In this document: in pieces, positions 1-8,630 of the stretch
How positions within the stretch are numbered: position 1 is the first letter of the stretch
Layout of the letters: every line of letters starts with the position of its first letter
Source of the DNA: JAJFFW01 sp038534195
GTDB lineage: Bacteria; Pseudomonadota; Alphaproteobacteria; Caulobacterales; Parvularculaceae
Assembly: GCA_038534195.1 (NCBI GenBank)
Contig: JBCAXE010000014.1
Coordinates: 1 to 64,000 of the forward strand
Length of the DNA stretch: 64,000 bases
Direction: 5' to 3'
Made by a program: the position numbers and the translations under genes
The notes under the pieces: generated by a model
What the model was told of the DNA's origin: nothing
The model's database searches: none
The model's input: only the letters and a program-made list of their open reading frames with translations

Positions 1-1323
1 CTGAAGCGCGGTATTTACACGATGCCGCAATTTCTTGATCAGCGGTATGGCGGCGGCGTCAAGACGCTCATGTCCGTCTACTGGATTACGCTCTATACGG
101 CGGTGAATCTGACGACCGTTTTGTGGCTTGGCGGGCTCGCTGTAAGTTCGGTGACCGGGCTCGGCGTATTTCCATCCATGGCGGGGCTCGCCGCTTTTGC
201 GGTCCTCTATTCGCTCTACGGCGGGCTTAAGGCGGTCGCTCTGACCGACATTATTCAGGTTGTTATTCTGATTGTTGGCGGCGCAGCCATCACATGGATC
301 GCACTGGGGCTCCTTGGCGGCGATGCGGGCGCGCTCGGCGGTTTCAATCGTATCTCTGAAGAGTTGCCGGGCCATTTCAAGATGATTTTGTCACCCGACC
401 ACCCTGCCTACGGCAACCTCCCGGGAATCTGGACACTGCTCGGCGGTCTGTGGGTGCTACATTTTTCTTACTGGGGATTTAATCAGTACATCATCCAACG
501 CGCACTTGCCGCTGAAAGTTTGCAGGAGGCTCAAAAAGGTCTCGCTTTCGCGGCGTTCCTGAAACTGCTCATACCGGTCATCGTCGTCGTGCCCGGCATC
601 GCGGCAGTGATACTGGCGCAACAGGGTCAGCTTGACGCCAGCGTCCTCGACCCGTCCGTTTGTTCAAATCCCTCCGATCCTGCGACCTGTGGAAAACCAG
701 ACCGGACCTATGGCGAGTTAATGTCGTTGGCGCCGTCCGGGTTGCGCGGTCTCGTATTCGCAGCGCTGATCGCCGCGATCGTCTCGTCGCTTGCGTCGAT
801 GATGAATTCAATCTCGACCATCTTCACCATGGACGTTTACCGTTCTGTGGCGAAAGATAAAAATGAGCAGCATTATGTGAGTGTAGGGCGCCTGGCTGCA
901 TTTATGGCGATGGCGATTGCGCTCGTTTTGGCGCGCCCTTTTATCGGGGGCTTTGAAAGCGGTTTTCAAACAGTTCAGGAATATACCGGCTTTATCGCGC
1001 CCGGCGTCGTCGCCATTTTTCTATTGGGTTTCTTCTGGAGCCGCGCGACGACACTCGGCGCTTTCGCCGTCCTCTTGGGCTCGGTGGCGTTCAACATCGC
1101 CCTAAAGTTCGGCGCGCCCGACATGCCTTTTGTGATCCGAATCTGGATCGTATTTCTTGCGTGTCTTGGCGCAGGGTTCGCTGTTTCCATGTTTACGCCG
1201 CAGGGCGTTGAAAATCGGCCGGTGGAACTCGGCGATATCGGATTTCGAACCACGCCGCTCTTCAATGTGCTGGCTGTATTTGTGATGATATTGCTCGCAA
1301 TGATCTACGCTGTCTATTGGTGA
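1..1323 (+). CDS. Sodium:solute symporter (SSS family), 5' truncated by window edge
   Basis: The reading frame is open from base 1, so the gene starts upstream of the window. It begins in frame with a segment containing MPQFLDQRYGG, which matches the conserved MPEFLEKRYG-type motif in the early membrane segments of SSS (SLC5-like) transporters. At least eleven hydrophobic helices follow to the C-terminus. The family couples sodium influx to uptake of sugars, amino acids or other small solutes across the inner membrane. The loop near residues 210-230 carries two Cys-containing turns (SVCSNPSDPATCGK), as in sugar-type members. Substrate cannot be read from sequence. The next gene lies on the opposite strand and converges with it, so it does not belong to the flagellar cluster. 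Confidence 0.9.
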   Translation: MKRGIYTMPQFLDQRYGGGVKTLMSVYWITLYTAVNLTTVLWLGGLAVSSVTGLGVFPSMAGLAAFAVLYSLYGGLKAVALTDIIQVVILIVGGAAITWIALGLLGGDAGALGGFNRISEELPGHFKMILSPDHPAYGNLPGIWTLLGGLWVLHFSYWGFNQYIIQRALAAESLQEAQKGLAFAAFLKLLIPVIVVVPGIAAVILAQQGQLDASVLDPSVCSNPSDPATCGKPDRTYGELMSLAPSGLRGLVFAALIAAIVSSLASMMNSISTIFTMDVYRSVAKDKNEQHYVSVGRLAAFMAMAIALVLARPFIGGFESGFQTVQEYTGFIAPGVVAIFLLGFFWSRATTLGAFAVLLGSVAFNIALKFGAPDMPFVIRIWIVFLACLGAGFAVSMFTPQGVENRPVELGDIGFRTTPLFNVLAVFVMILLAMIYAVYW

Positions 1324-1467
1324 CGATCCTTCATTGCGCATGTTTTGACAACCTGACGCTTGATGTGGGGTGTGCTATTGCTTGTCACCCGATTTCAAGT
1401 GGAAATGCTGGCTGGAATAAATCCTATCAATCAAGCTCGTGTAACAAGGCGGATTCCGCTGAATTCA

Positions 1468-1806
1468 TTATGTTTCTAGTTCTTTAAGAATGAGATCTTT
1501 TCGAATTGCTTTTTCTAACTCGGCAATTTCAACTCTCATGGTTTGCGCCACTGCGGCTATTGAGTGCTCAAGAAGTTCAAGTTTTTTGAGGTTTACTTCT
1601 ACGAAAATCCGTACGGCATCTATCGAAACATCGTTACACGCCGCGAAGCGCTCAGCCTCGATAAGCGCAGCCTTAACACTCTCTTTTTCTTTTTTTAGCG
1701 AACGCAGTCGCCGCGACGTTTTGGCTACTTTTTCTTGCTTTGTCAGAACGCAGGCGTTACTGATTTTGGTAAGATTATTCGTTAGCAAATTATTGTTGCG
1801 CGCCAT
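1468..1806 (-). CDS. Small coiled-coil protein downstream of flhB, possible FliJ
   Basis: This 112-residue protein is almost entirely charged helix. Heptad-like runs of Leu, Ile and Ala alternate with Lys and Glu, and there is no signal peptide or membrane segment. Its ATG lies 17 bases inside the end of flhB, so the two are translationally coupled. It is the last gene of the export-apparatus operon. FliJ, the coiled-coil stalk between the FliI ATPase ring and FlhA, is otherwise missing from the cluster, and its size (about 110-150 residues) and fold type fit. I see no FliJ-specific motif, so the name is inferred from context and secondary structure only. It could equally be another flagellar export chaperone. 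Confidence 0.5.
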   Translation of the reverse strand: MARNNNLLTNNLTKISNACVLTKQEKVAKTSRRLRSLKKEKESVKAALIEAERFAACNDVSIDAVRIFVEVNLKKLELLEHSIAAVAQTMRVEIAELEKAIRKDLILKELET

Positions 1807-2893
1807 AAGCGACTGACTGTTTTCTAACTTTATCAGCGAAGTGAAATGCAGCGGCGATAGCGCTATAGTGTTCGCGTTTAATTTCTTCCCCGACCTCTAC
1901 ACTCGACCATACCGCGCGTGCAGTCGGCGGGTCATGTCTTAACGGAACGCCTGACAGTACTGCAATCTCCCGAATTTTCATCGCCAATTCGTCGGTTCCC
2001 TTGGCGACACAAATCGGTGCTTGGTCTTTGTTCCTTTCCCAACTAAGTGCAACAGCAAAGTGCGTAGGATTGACGAGAACAACGTCCGCATTTGGAACGT
2101 CTTGCATCATACGATTTTGAGCAATGGTGCGTGACTTATCGCGGCGCTTCCCTTTGATTTCGGGATCTCCTTCGGTTTCCTTGTTTTCTTTTTTCGCTTC
2201 TTCGCGCGTTGTACGGTGCCGCTTTACGTATTGGTGTTGTGTCCAAGGCAGATCAATTGCCGCCACCAAAAGCGAAAACAGGACGATTACGCCCAAGAAA
2301 AGCGTCGATTGACGCATGATATTCTTCGGTAACGCAGTTGCGGGATGCGCCGCTTGGACAAGCAGATCAGATAGGTTATTCGAAAAAATGAAGAAGAAGC
2401 AGGCGCAGACGGCGATGAGTTTTGCTAACGACTTCGCAAACTCGGCCAAACCATCGACCCCGAATTTTTTCTTTGCATTTTCAACGATCGAAATTCGAGA
2501 TAGCTTCGGTGAAAGTTTTTTTGGGGCGAAGACGACTGCCCGTTGCGCGATCACCGACACCGCCGCCCCAAATGCGGGAGCGAGGAGCAACCAGATAGCG
2601 CCAGGCAGCACCATGGCCTGAAGCATTTGCGCCGCGGCTGACTCACCGGATGCGCTGAAGAGAATTTGCGCAGTATGCAGCGGATCATTAAACGCCGCGC
2701 TGCTTCCCGTCAGTATCCCGCGTGCAGTAGCGTTGCTCGCCAATATGGCGCATAAAAAAAACGCTAAATAAGACAGGGCTGCTGTTAGTTCCTTCGACTG
2801 AGCGACATCACCATCTCGACGCGCTTTTTCCAATCGCGCGGGCGACGGGTCGAGTGATTTTTCCTGGCCGCTGTCAGCGTTCTCTTCGCTCAC
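1790..2893 (-). CDS. flhB: Flagellar type III export protein FlhB
   Basis: FlhB is the substrate-specificity switch of the flagellar export gate in the inner membrane. The 367-residue product has an N-terminal cytosolic stretch (LEKARRDGDVAQSKEL, residues 21-36), four hydrophobic segments between about 40 and 215, and a cytosolic C-domain with the self-cleavage motif NPTH at residues 275-278. The open frame runs further upstream, but the GTG at 2893 is preferred: it overlaps the fliR stop as GTGA, has AGGAG upstream, and gives the usual FlhB N-terminus. It follows fliR and precedes the coiled-coil gene in the same operon. Confidence 0.96.
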   Translation of the reverse strand: MSEENADSGQEKSLDPSPARLEKARRDGDVAQSKELTAALSYLAFFLCAILASNATARGILTGSSAAFNDPLHTAQILFSASGESAAAQMLQAMVLPGAIWLLLAPAFGAAVSVIAQRAVVFAPKKLSPKLSRISIVENAKKKFGVDGLAEFAKSLAKLIAVCACFFFIFSNNLSDLLVQAAHPATALPKNIMRQSTLFLGVIVLFSLLVAAIDLPWTQHQYVKRHRTTREEAKKENKETEGDPEIKGKRRDKSRTIAQNRMMQDVPNADVVLVNPTHFAVALSWERNKDQAPICVAKGTDELAMKIREIAVLSGVPLRHDPPTARAVWSSVEVGEEIKREHYSAIAAAFHFADKVRKQSVAYGAQQ

Positions 2894-3681
2894 GGTTTTG
2901 CTCCTAAAAGCGCTGAGGCCGCCGACGCGTAGGCATTGAGCCACAGTTTTAGAGCCAGAGGCGCTGCGATTGCGAAAAGTAGCATCCCAGTCAGGATAAT
3001 GGCCGGCGCCCCGACGAACGCCGCGCTCAATTGAGTCATTGCGCGGCTTGCGGCGGCTAAGGCCAAGACATAAATAACGCCGAGCAGGACGAAGGGCGCG
3101 CTGAGCTGCAGCGCGAATTTCAGGACAAATCCTGATCGATCTAATACCCAATCAGCTGCTGCGGCAGTTTCAATAAATTCGCCGAACGGAAGTATTTGAT
3201 ATGATTGAATAATGGCCGCCACAAGCTGGAGGTGCGCTCCCATGATCACAGCGATGCAAACGCCGCTGAAAGTGAGGATCGCCGAGAATGGGGAATCTGC
3301 CTCAAAACTTACGGCGCTTCCGAACAATTGTGAAAGCGAGAGATGCTGGGCGATGATACCGCCCGCTGTTTGAAGAACGAAAATGAAGACCCTCGCCGAC
3401 AATCCGAGGAGCGCTCCTGCAAAACCCTCGATAAATAAAATCGTGGCCAGTTCAATTGGTGAATTAGGTATGGGGGGCCTATCCATATCCGATAGGGCGC
3501 TTGCGGCGAGCGCCGCGATAGCGAAAGCTGCTGCAAGGCGCGCCCCTATCGGAACGAAGCGTTCGCCAAGCCCGGGGGCTAGAATCGCCATGAATGAAAC
3601 ACGTGTAAAAACGCCAATAAGCAGCGTCGCTAGCCCAGCGTCAATTTTTAGCAATGCTGCTACTGACGATAAATACGACAC
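2890..3681 (-). CDS. fliR: Flagellar export gate protein FliR
   Basis: The 263-residue product is very hydrophobic, with about six membrane segments. It carries FliR family features: an N-terminal FTRVSFMAILAPGLGERFVP-type stretch near residues 25-44 and a central segment around AQHLSLSQLFG. FliR joins FliP and FliQ in the core channel of the flagellar secretion apparatus. The start is a GTG three bases after the flhA stop, with AGGG about ten bases upstream. The stop overlaps the flhB GTG by four bases. The order fliQ-flhA-fliR-flhB is common in alphaproteobacteria. Confidence 0.95.
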   Translation of the reverse strand: MSYLSSVAALLKIDAGLATLLIGVFTRVSFMAILAPGLGERFVPIGARLAAAFAIAALAASALSDMDRPPIPNSPIELATILFIEGFAGALLGLSARVFIFVLQTAGGIIAQHLSLSQLFGSAVSFEADSPFSAILTFSGVCIAVIMGAHLQLVAAIIQSYQILPFGEFIETAAAADWVLDRSGFVLKFALQLSAPFVLLGVIYVLALAAASRAMTQLSAAFVGAPAIILTGMLLFAIAAPLALKLWLNAYASAASALLGAKP

Positions 3682-3684
3682 GGA

Positions 3685-5775
3685 TTATATTTTCCCTATA
3701 ATACTCATTTGCATTCTCGCGTCGATTTCATCATAACAAAGAACATGTGCGGAAATTTTTTTCGCATTGACGAGTTCTCTCACAAACCGACGCCGATGAC
3801 TCGTCGTTACAATGACTGGCGGTGCGCCTTGAGCACGCGCACGCGATACTTGTTCTTGGATAAGAAGCGTTAGCTCATTGAATTTTTCCGGCGGCAGAGC
3901 CACGTCCACGACACCGTTTGGTCGTTCAAACTCATGTTCCCGAAAAATATCTTCCCAATTTAAATCGATCTGGATGAGTGGAAGAATGCCAGCATCGGTC
4001 AGGTAACGAAAAATAAAAGCAGGAGCAATTTTTCGCCTAACAAACTCGGTCGCCTGTTCTGGCGTTTGAGCTTGCGCAGCTGCGTCCGCAATCGATTCGA
4101 GCAATAGAGGAATATTTCGGATCGGGACTAATTCGTCGAGTAAGTTGCTGAAGACGCCTTGGACTAACTCCGATGCAATTTTTTCAGGGATGAAGTCATC
4201 AACGATACGCCGATTGGCGACCGCCTTTGAAGGATCACTCACGCTTGTGAATTCGTCAAAGATACGTTGAAGCGCACGGCGCGTCATCAATTGCCTGAAA
4301 TTCGATTTTATCGTTTCGAGAAGGTGCGTAATGATAATTTCTGCAGGTTCTATCACTGTAAGACCCGCCGCCGCGGCAACATCTCGGTCTGACACGGCTA
4401 TCCATCGCGCTTGTGCGCCATAAACGGGTTCTTCAGCATCAACGCCAGCGACAGGTAACGTTGCGAGGTCATCCGTGATAACGAGTAGACGGTTTGGTTG
4501 TACTTGCCCACTGGCGCGCCGGATGCCTTGCACGTTTATTCCATATGCATTGGCGTCCATTTCGAGATTGTCTGTCAGGCGTACCGGCGGTGCGACAAAA
4601 CCATATTCCTCTGCGATAAACCGGCGAATTTTTGCAATCCGCGCATCCAGCCCGAGCACGTCGTCCATCACGATTGGCGTCAGATTTGAGGCGAATTCCA
4701 AATGTAACTCATCCACATCCAGAATATCGCCCAAGGCTTTTTCGTCGCTATGCTTTAACTCGGTCGATTCTATTTCTGTAGTCTTTTCGTCATTTGTACC
4801 TTGTTGTGAAAAATAGGCCGCTGCAAAGACGCCGCCGGCGCCCAACATAAAAGGCGTAAACGGAAGACCGGGTAGGAAGGCAAAGGCTGCAAGAACAACG
4901 CCTACTGTGCCAAGTGCAATCGGGCTTGCGCCCAACTGTTTGAAAACAGCTTTGTCGGCCGACCCTGCGACGCCGCCCTTTGAAAGAAGGAGCGCAGTTG
5001 CAACGGAAATTATCACGGCGGGTATTTGCGATACGAGACCATCGCCGACCGTGAGTATTGCATAAGTGCTGGCGGCGTCAGCGACGGATAATCCGTGAGC
5101 GCCGACGCCTATTGCAAGCCCAGCAACCAGATTCAAAATCGTGATGAGAAGTCCGGCAATCGCGTCGCCTTTAACGAATTTCGAGGCCCCATCGAGCGAG
5201 CCGAAAAACGTTGTTTCCTCCTGTTCGATTCGTCGGCGTTCTACGGCTTCTTGATGGCTTATAGCCCCGGCGGCCACATCGGAGTCGATCGCCAATTGCT
5301 TTCCAGGCATCGCATCAAGGGCGAATCTTGCGCCTACTTCGGCCATCCGCCCCGCGCCCTTGGTGATGACCATGAAATTTACAATCAGCAAGACGCAAAA
5401 AACCACAATTCCAAGAAAAAAATTGCCGCCCATAATGAACATGGCAAAGCCTTCAATAACGCCGCCTGCGGCGTCAGTGCCGGCATGTCCCGATCCGATG
5501 ATGAGTTTCGTTGAAGAGATGTTTAATGACAGCCTCAAAATGAGGGCGCCTAGGAGAACCGTTGGGAAGGCGGAAAAATCGAGTGGGCGTTCGATAAAAA
5601 GAGTTGTCGTAAAGATAAGAACAGCGAGTGCGAAAGAGATCGTCAATCCAAGGTCAAGAACGATGGATGGGACGGGCAAGACCATCATGACAATCACGAT
5701 GATGAGCCCAACGGCAAGCAATGCAGTGCTGCGATTCTCGGACAGAGAGGAATTTATGGCCGTTTCGGTCGTCAT
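3685..5775 (-). CDS. flhA: Flagellar export gate protein FlhA
   Basis: FlhA forms the nonameric export gate. Of 696 residues, about the first 330 hold eight membrane helices and include the FHIPEP signature region (RFALDAMPGKQLAIDSD). The remaining half is the cytosolic domain that docks chaperone-substrate complexes. The family is usually about 690-710 residues, so it looks full length. ATG at 5775 gives a short hydrophilic lead before the first helix. An in-frame TTG at 5805 with AAGAG upstream would add ten residues and cannot be excluded. It lies between fliQ and fliR in the operon. Confidence 0.97.
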   Translation of the reverse strand: MTTETAINSSLSENRSTALLAVGLIIVIVMMVLPVPSIVLDLGLTISFALAVLIFTTTLFIERPLDFSAFPTVLLGALILRLSLNISSTKLIIGSGHAGTDAAGGVIEGFAMFIMGGNFFLGIVVFCVLLIVNFMVITKGAGRMAEVGARFALDAMPGKQLAIDSDVAAGAISHQEAVERRRIEQEETTFFGSLDGASKFVKGDAIAGLLITILNLVAGLAIGVGAHGLSVADAASTYAILTVGDGLVSQIPAVIISVATALLLSKGGVAGSADKAVFKQLGASPIALGTVGVVLAAFAFLPGLPFTPFMLGAGGVFAAAYFSQQGTNDEKTTEIESTELKHSDEKALGDILDVDELHLEFASNLTPIVMDDVLGLDARIAKIRRFIAEEYGFVAPPVRLTDNLEMDANAYGINVQGIRRASGQVQPNRLLVITDDLATLPVAGVDAEEPVYGAQARWIAVSDRDVAAAAGLTVIEPAEIIITHLLETIKSNFRQLMTRRALQRIFDEFTSVSDPSKAVANRRIVDDFIPEKIASELVQGVFSNLLDELVPIRNIPLLLESIADAAAQAQTPEQATEFVRRKIAPAFIFRYLTDAGILPLIQIDLNWEDIFREHEFERPNGVVDVALPPEKFNELTLLIQEQVSRARAQGAPPVIVTTSHRRRFVRELVNAKKISAHVLCYDEIDARMQMSIIGKI

Positions 5776-5823
5776 TATTTGTGGAGATTGCTGTGTAGGC
5801 GCCAACGCTCTTGTTTCGATTAA

Positions 5824-6090
5824 TTACCCTGCTGCGATCATTGGGAGAACATAATTCTCAAACAGTCCAAGCAGTCGCCGCGTCATGAAGCTGGCGGAGA
5901 GCCAGAAAGTGAACAGCATGGCGATGAGTTTTGGAGCGAAGGTCAATGACATTTCCTGGACGGACGTTAAGGCTTGGAAAAGACCGATCAGAAGCCCGGT
6001 AATCAGAGCAACTACAATGATGGGAGCGCCGATCCATACCGCCTCCCACAAAAAAACCCGTAATAAGTCGAGAACTTCATGTTCGGTCAT
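5824..6090 (-). CDS. fliQ: Flagellar export gate protein FliQ
   Basis: This 88-residue protein has two membrane helices (about residues 14-40 and 52-75) and the typical FliQ core with GLFQALTSVQEMSLTFAPKL between them. FliQ packs around FliP and FliR in the export channel. Length is as expected for the family. It sits between fliE and flhA in the flgB-to-flhB operon. Confidence 0.96.
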   Translation of the reverse strand: MTEHEVLDLLRVFLWEAVWIGAPIIVVALITGLLIGLFQALTSVQEMSLTFAPKLIAMLFTFWLSASFMTRRLLGLFENYVLPMIAAG

Positions 6091-6117
6091 GTCGTATCAC
6101 TCATCAAAATCATCGTA

Positions 6118-6417
6118 TTAAATGGGCATACGAAGCAGTTCCTGAAATGCTTCGACCGCTTTATCTCGGATTGTGGTTGCCGTTTCGACCGCTAGTTCCG
6201 CGGTCGCCACCGCTTCGATCACAGAATGCGGATCGGCGCCACCGGCAATCAGATCGCCAGCAGCCTGTTCGCTCTTCGCAACTGTCGATGCAAGCTCGTG
6301 AATAGCCTTGAATGCAGCGGAATCTGTTTGGCTTTGATCCGGCTTGGCGGTCTGAGGAGAAAGTCGCGCTTTTACAACGTCATAGTTTTGCTGGGCGAGG
6401 GAGTTTGAGATTTTCAT
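6118..6417 (-). CDS. fliE: Flagellar hook-basal body protein FliE
   Basis: FliE links the MS ring to the proximal rod and is the first rod protein exported. The 99-residue product has the family's helical C-terminal half, with ETATTIRDKAVEAFQELLRMPI at the end, close to the conserved R-D-K-x(2)-E-A-Y-x(2)-I/L-x-R-M-x-I/V motif. The N-terminus is poorly conserved, as usual. It follows flgC by ten bases in the operon. Confidence 0.95.
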   Translation of the reverse strand: MKISNSLAQQNYDVVKARLSPQTAKPDQSQTDSAAFKAIHELASTVAKSEQAAGDLIAGGADPHSVIEAVATAELAVETATTIRDKAVEAFQELLRMPI

Positions 6418-6427
6418 GATTAAACTC

Positions 6428-6820
6428 CTACCGTCTCAAAAGCTCAAGAAGCGAGGAGAACATGCTGCGCGCCTGCTTGTAGACCTCAATCCCTGCATCA
6501 TATGAACGGTTTGCTTCTCGCGCGTCGCCGAATTCAGTCATGATGTTGACATTAGAACCCACGACGAACCCTTCCTCATTGGCGAAGGGGTGATTAGGTT
6601 CAAAACGTTGACTGAGTTCGGTTTCGTCAAGCGAGATGTCTGCTGCATCGACGCGCGTTACTCCATCCGCTTGATCATACATTGACCGGAAGGTAACCAG
6701 CTTTCGTCTGTATCCGTGCGTATCCGCGTTGGCGATATTTTCACTTACTGCTTGTAGGCGTGTCGTTTGCGCCTTCATACCAGAAACCGCCGCTGCAGTG
6801 ATCTTTGAAAAAGGATTCAT
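6428..6820 (-). CDS. flgC: Flagellar proximal rod protein FlgC
   Basis: FlgC forms part of the proximal rod. The 130-residue product starts with the conserved rod-protein N-terminus (AAAVSGMKAQTTRLQAVSENIANADTHGYRR as a region at residues 10-40, containing SENIANADT) and ends with the conserved helical C-terminus (NRSYDAGIEVYKQARSMFSS). The ATG at 6820 is preceded by AGGAG at a suitable distance; a TTG one codon earlier is possible. It is followed by fliE and preceded by flgB. Confidence 0.95.
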   Translation of the reverse strand: MNPFSKITAAAVSGMKAQTTRLQAVSENIANADTHGYRRKLVTFRSMYDQADGVTRVDAADISLDETELSQRFEPNHPFANEEGFVVGSNVNIMTEFGDAREANRSYDAGIEVYKQARSMFSSLLELLRR

Positions 6821-6832
6821 CAATCAGACTCC

Positions 6833-7177
6833 TCAACGTCCGCCAAGACTCGCGCGCAGGATGGCAAGTGTTTTTCCGTAGATCGCGAGAGCGGTTGCGT
6901 GGTCGCGAGCGTTTTCTGCACCGCGCCTTAGCTCATCCTCAAGTGAGACGTTATTGCCATTTGGATTCGCGGGACCTGGATATGCGCTCGGTCGCTCAAC
7001 AAAAGTCGCTGGAACGCCGGCCGCTCTTTCGAAAGCGACACCAAAAGGCTCCAGATCACGCGCTCTATAGCCTGGCGTGTCCGCATTCGCGATGTTTTCC
7101 GCTACAAGCGCTTGGCGTTGCGCCGCATATCGCGCGAGGCTAGACGCCGCTTTTAAAATTTCAATTTCGCTAAACAT
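6833..7177 (-). CDS. flgB: Flagellar proximal rod protein FlgB
   Basis: The 114-residue product is a rod protein: it contains QALVAENIANADTPGYRARD near residues 20-40, the signature of the flagellar rod/hook family. It is the first gene of the minus-strand operon flgB-flgC-fliE-fliQ-flhA-fliR-flhB-coiled coil. It is transcribed away from fliI across a short intergenic region that contains an 18-bp palindrome, so this operon is probably controlled there. Confidence 0.94.
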   Translation of the reverse strand: MFSEIEILKAASSLARYAAQRQALVAENIANADTPGYRARDLEPFGVAFERAAGVPATFVERPSAYPGPANPNGNNVSLEDELRRGAENARDHATALAIYGKTLAILRASLGGR

Positions 7178-7204
7178 TTAATATCTTCGTTAGGTTGTTG
7201 TAGG

Positions 7205-7222
7205 CAATAATTGCAATTATTG
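7205..7222. promoter_or_regulatory. Perfect 18-bp palindrome between flgB and fliI
   Basis: CAATAATTGCAATTATTG reads the same on both strands over 18 bases. It lies near the middle of the 73-bp region between the divergent flgB and fliI starts, so one dimeric regulator could control both operons. Just downstream, TGAA-N7-TTAAC (7225-7240) is one base from the CtrA consensus TTAA-N7-TTAA. The palindrome is seen directly; its role as an operator is inferred. Confidence 0.55.
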
Positions 7223-7250
7223 GTTGAATAAACCGTTAACCGGAGCGGGT

Positions 7251-8630
7251 ATGTACATCCCCCCCCTTATTGACGAACGACTCGCCGGGGGCGCGGCGCG
7301 CGCGGGCGCGGTCGTCTATGGACAGGTAAAGTCAGTGAACAGCGTCTCTGCGGTCGTTGACGGCCTGCGCCCATTCGCACGACTTGGAGATGTCGTGTGC
7401 TTAGAGTGTTTAGGTGAGGGCGAAGCGCTTGCGGAGATTGTTTCGATCGAAGGCGACGATTGCGTTGTTGTTGGATACGAAAACCTCGACGGCTTTGGTG
7501 CGTCGGGCAGGGCGGTCCTAAAACCAGGCGAACGATTTATCTTTCCTCATGACGGATGGCTTGGGCGTACGATCAATCCATTCGCCGAGTCGCTTGACGG
7601 CGATCGTTTGACGTTTGGATCAAAACGCTATGCGTTGAATTCAAAAGCGCCATTGGCCATTCATCGCCGATTTCTAGGTGAACGCGTTCGGACTGGGTAC
7701 TGCGTATTCGATACAATTCTTCCTATCTGTCGCGGGCAGCGTATTGGTGTATTCGCTGGTTCTGGCGTCGGCAAATCAATCCTACTTGGAGAATTGATAA
7801 ATCGGATCGAATGCGATGTGGCGGTCGTCGCATTGATTGGTGAGCGCGGTCGCGAAGTACGCACATTTGTAGACCAAACAATGAGCGAACATGGTCGCGC
7901 TCGATCTACAGTTGTCGTTGCGACCTCTGATCAATCACCGCTAGCCAAAAAGCGCGCAGCAACCGTTGCGATGTCGACTGCCGAAAAATTTCGGGATGAC
8001 GGTAAGCATGTATTGCTCGTTTTCGACTCGCTTACCCGCTTTGCGGAAGCTCATCGTGAAACCGCTGTAATTGCAGGTGAAAAATCAGAATCCGGCGCTT
8101 TTCCTCCGTCAACGACACGTGAAATTGCGGCGTTGGTTGAAAGGGCGGGACCCGGTCCTGAAGGCAGCGGCGACATTACGGCTATCTTTTCCGTCCTCGT
8201 CGCCGGATCCGACTTTGAAGAACCGCTCTCGGACATTGTTCGTGGTCTTCTCGACGGCCACATCGTGTTGGACCGAAAACATGCCGAACGAGGGCGGTTT
8301 CCTGCTATTGACGTTCTAAAAAGCGTCTCGCGTGCGCTGCCGAACGCCGCCAACAAAGAGGAGAACGCCATGATCGCGCAGACCCGCAACATCTTCCGTA
8401 CATATGAAGACTCAGAATTAATGATCCGAGCCGGACTTTATGAGGATGGGTCCGATCCCCTCATTGATCGCGCAGTGCGCGTGTGGCCATTGCTGGATAG
8501 ATTTGTAGCTGAGTCTTATGGCGAAGGCATGCGCGACGAACAGTATGCTTTTCGACGCCTTACTGAGATCATGCAGAAGGAGGAAGACTCATTCCATTCT
8601 GACGAAAAAGAATCTTCAGATCAAATTTGA
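7251..8630 (+). CDS. fliI: Flagellum-specific ATPase FliI
   Basis: FliI is the hexameric ATPase that energises flagellar protein export. The 459-residue product has a Walker A AGSGVGKS (about residues 169-176), the GERGREV motif of F1/FliI-type ATPases, and a Walker B VLLVFD (254-259). I chose ATG 7251 because GGAG lies just upstream; the frame extends to a TTG at 7224, but that start would overlap the 18-bp palindrome region and lacks a good ribosome site. It is a single-gene unit, divergent from flgB. Its 3' end overlaps the DUF1217 gene tail to tail by 15 bases. Confidence 0.97.
   Translation: MYIPPLIDERLAGGAARAGAVVYGQVKSVNSVSAVVDGLRPFARLGDVVCLECLGEGEALAEIVSIEGDDCVVVGYENLDGFGASGRAVLKPGERFIFPHDGWLGRTINPFAESLDGDRLTFGSKRYALNSKAPLAIHRRFLGERVRTGYCVFDTILPICRGQRIGVFAGSGVGKSILLGELINRIECDVAVVALIGERGREVRTFVDQTMSEHGRARSTVVVATSDQSPLAKKRAATVAMSTAEKFRDDGKHVLLVFDSLTRFAEAHRETAVIAGEKSESGAFPPSTTREIAALVERAGPGPEGSGDITAIFSVLVAGSDFEEPLSDIVRGLLDGHIVLDRKHAERGRFPAIDVLKSVSRALPNAANKEENAMIAQTRNIFRTYEDSELMIRAGLYEDGSDPLIDRAVRVWPLLDRFVAESYGEGMRDEQYAFRRLTEIMQKEEDSFHSDEKESSDQI

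Noticed and set aside
2894..3151. In-frame extension of FlhB over the end of fliR
   Set aside because: The GTG at 2893 overlaps the fliR stop and has a ribosome site, and the family N-terminus starts there.
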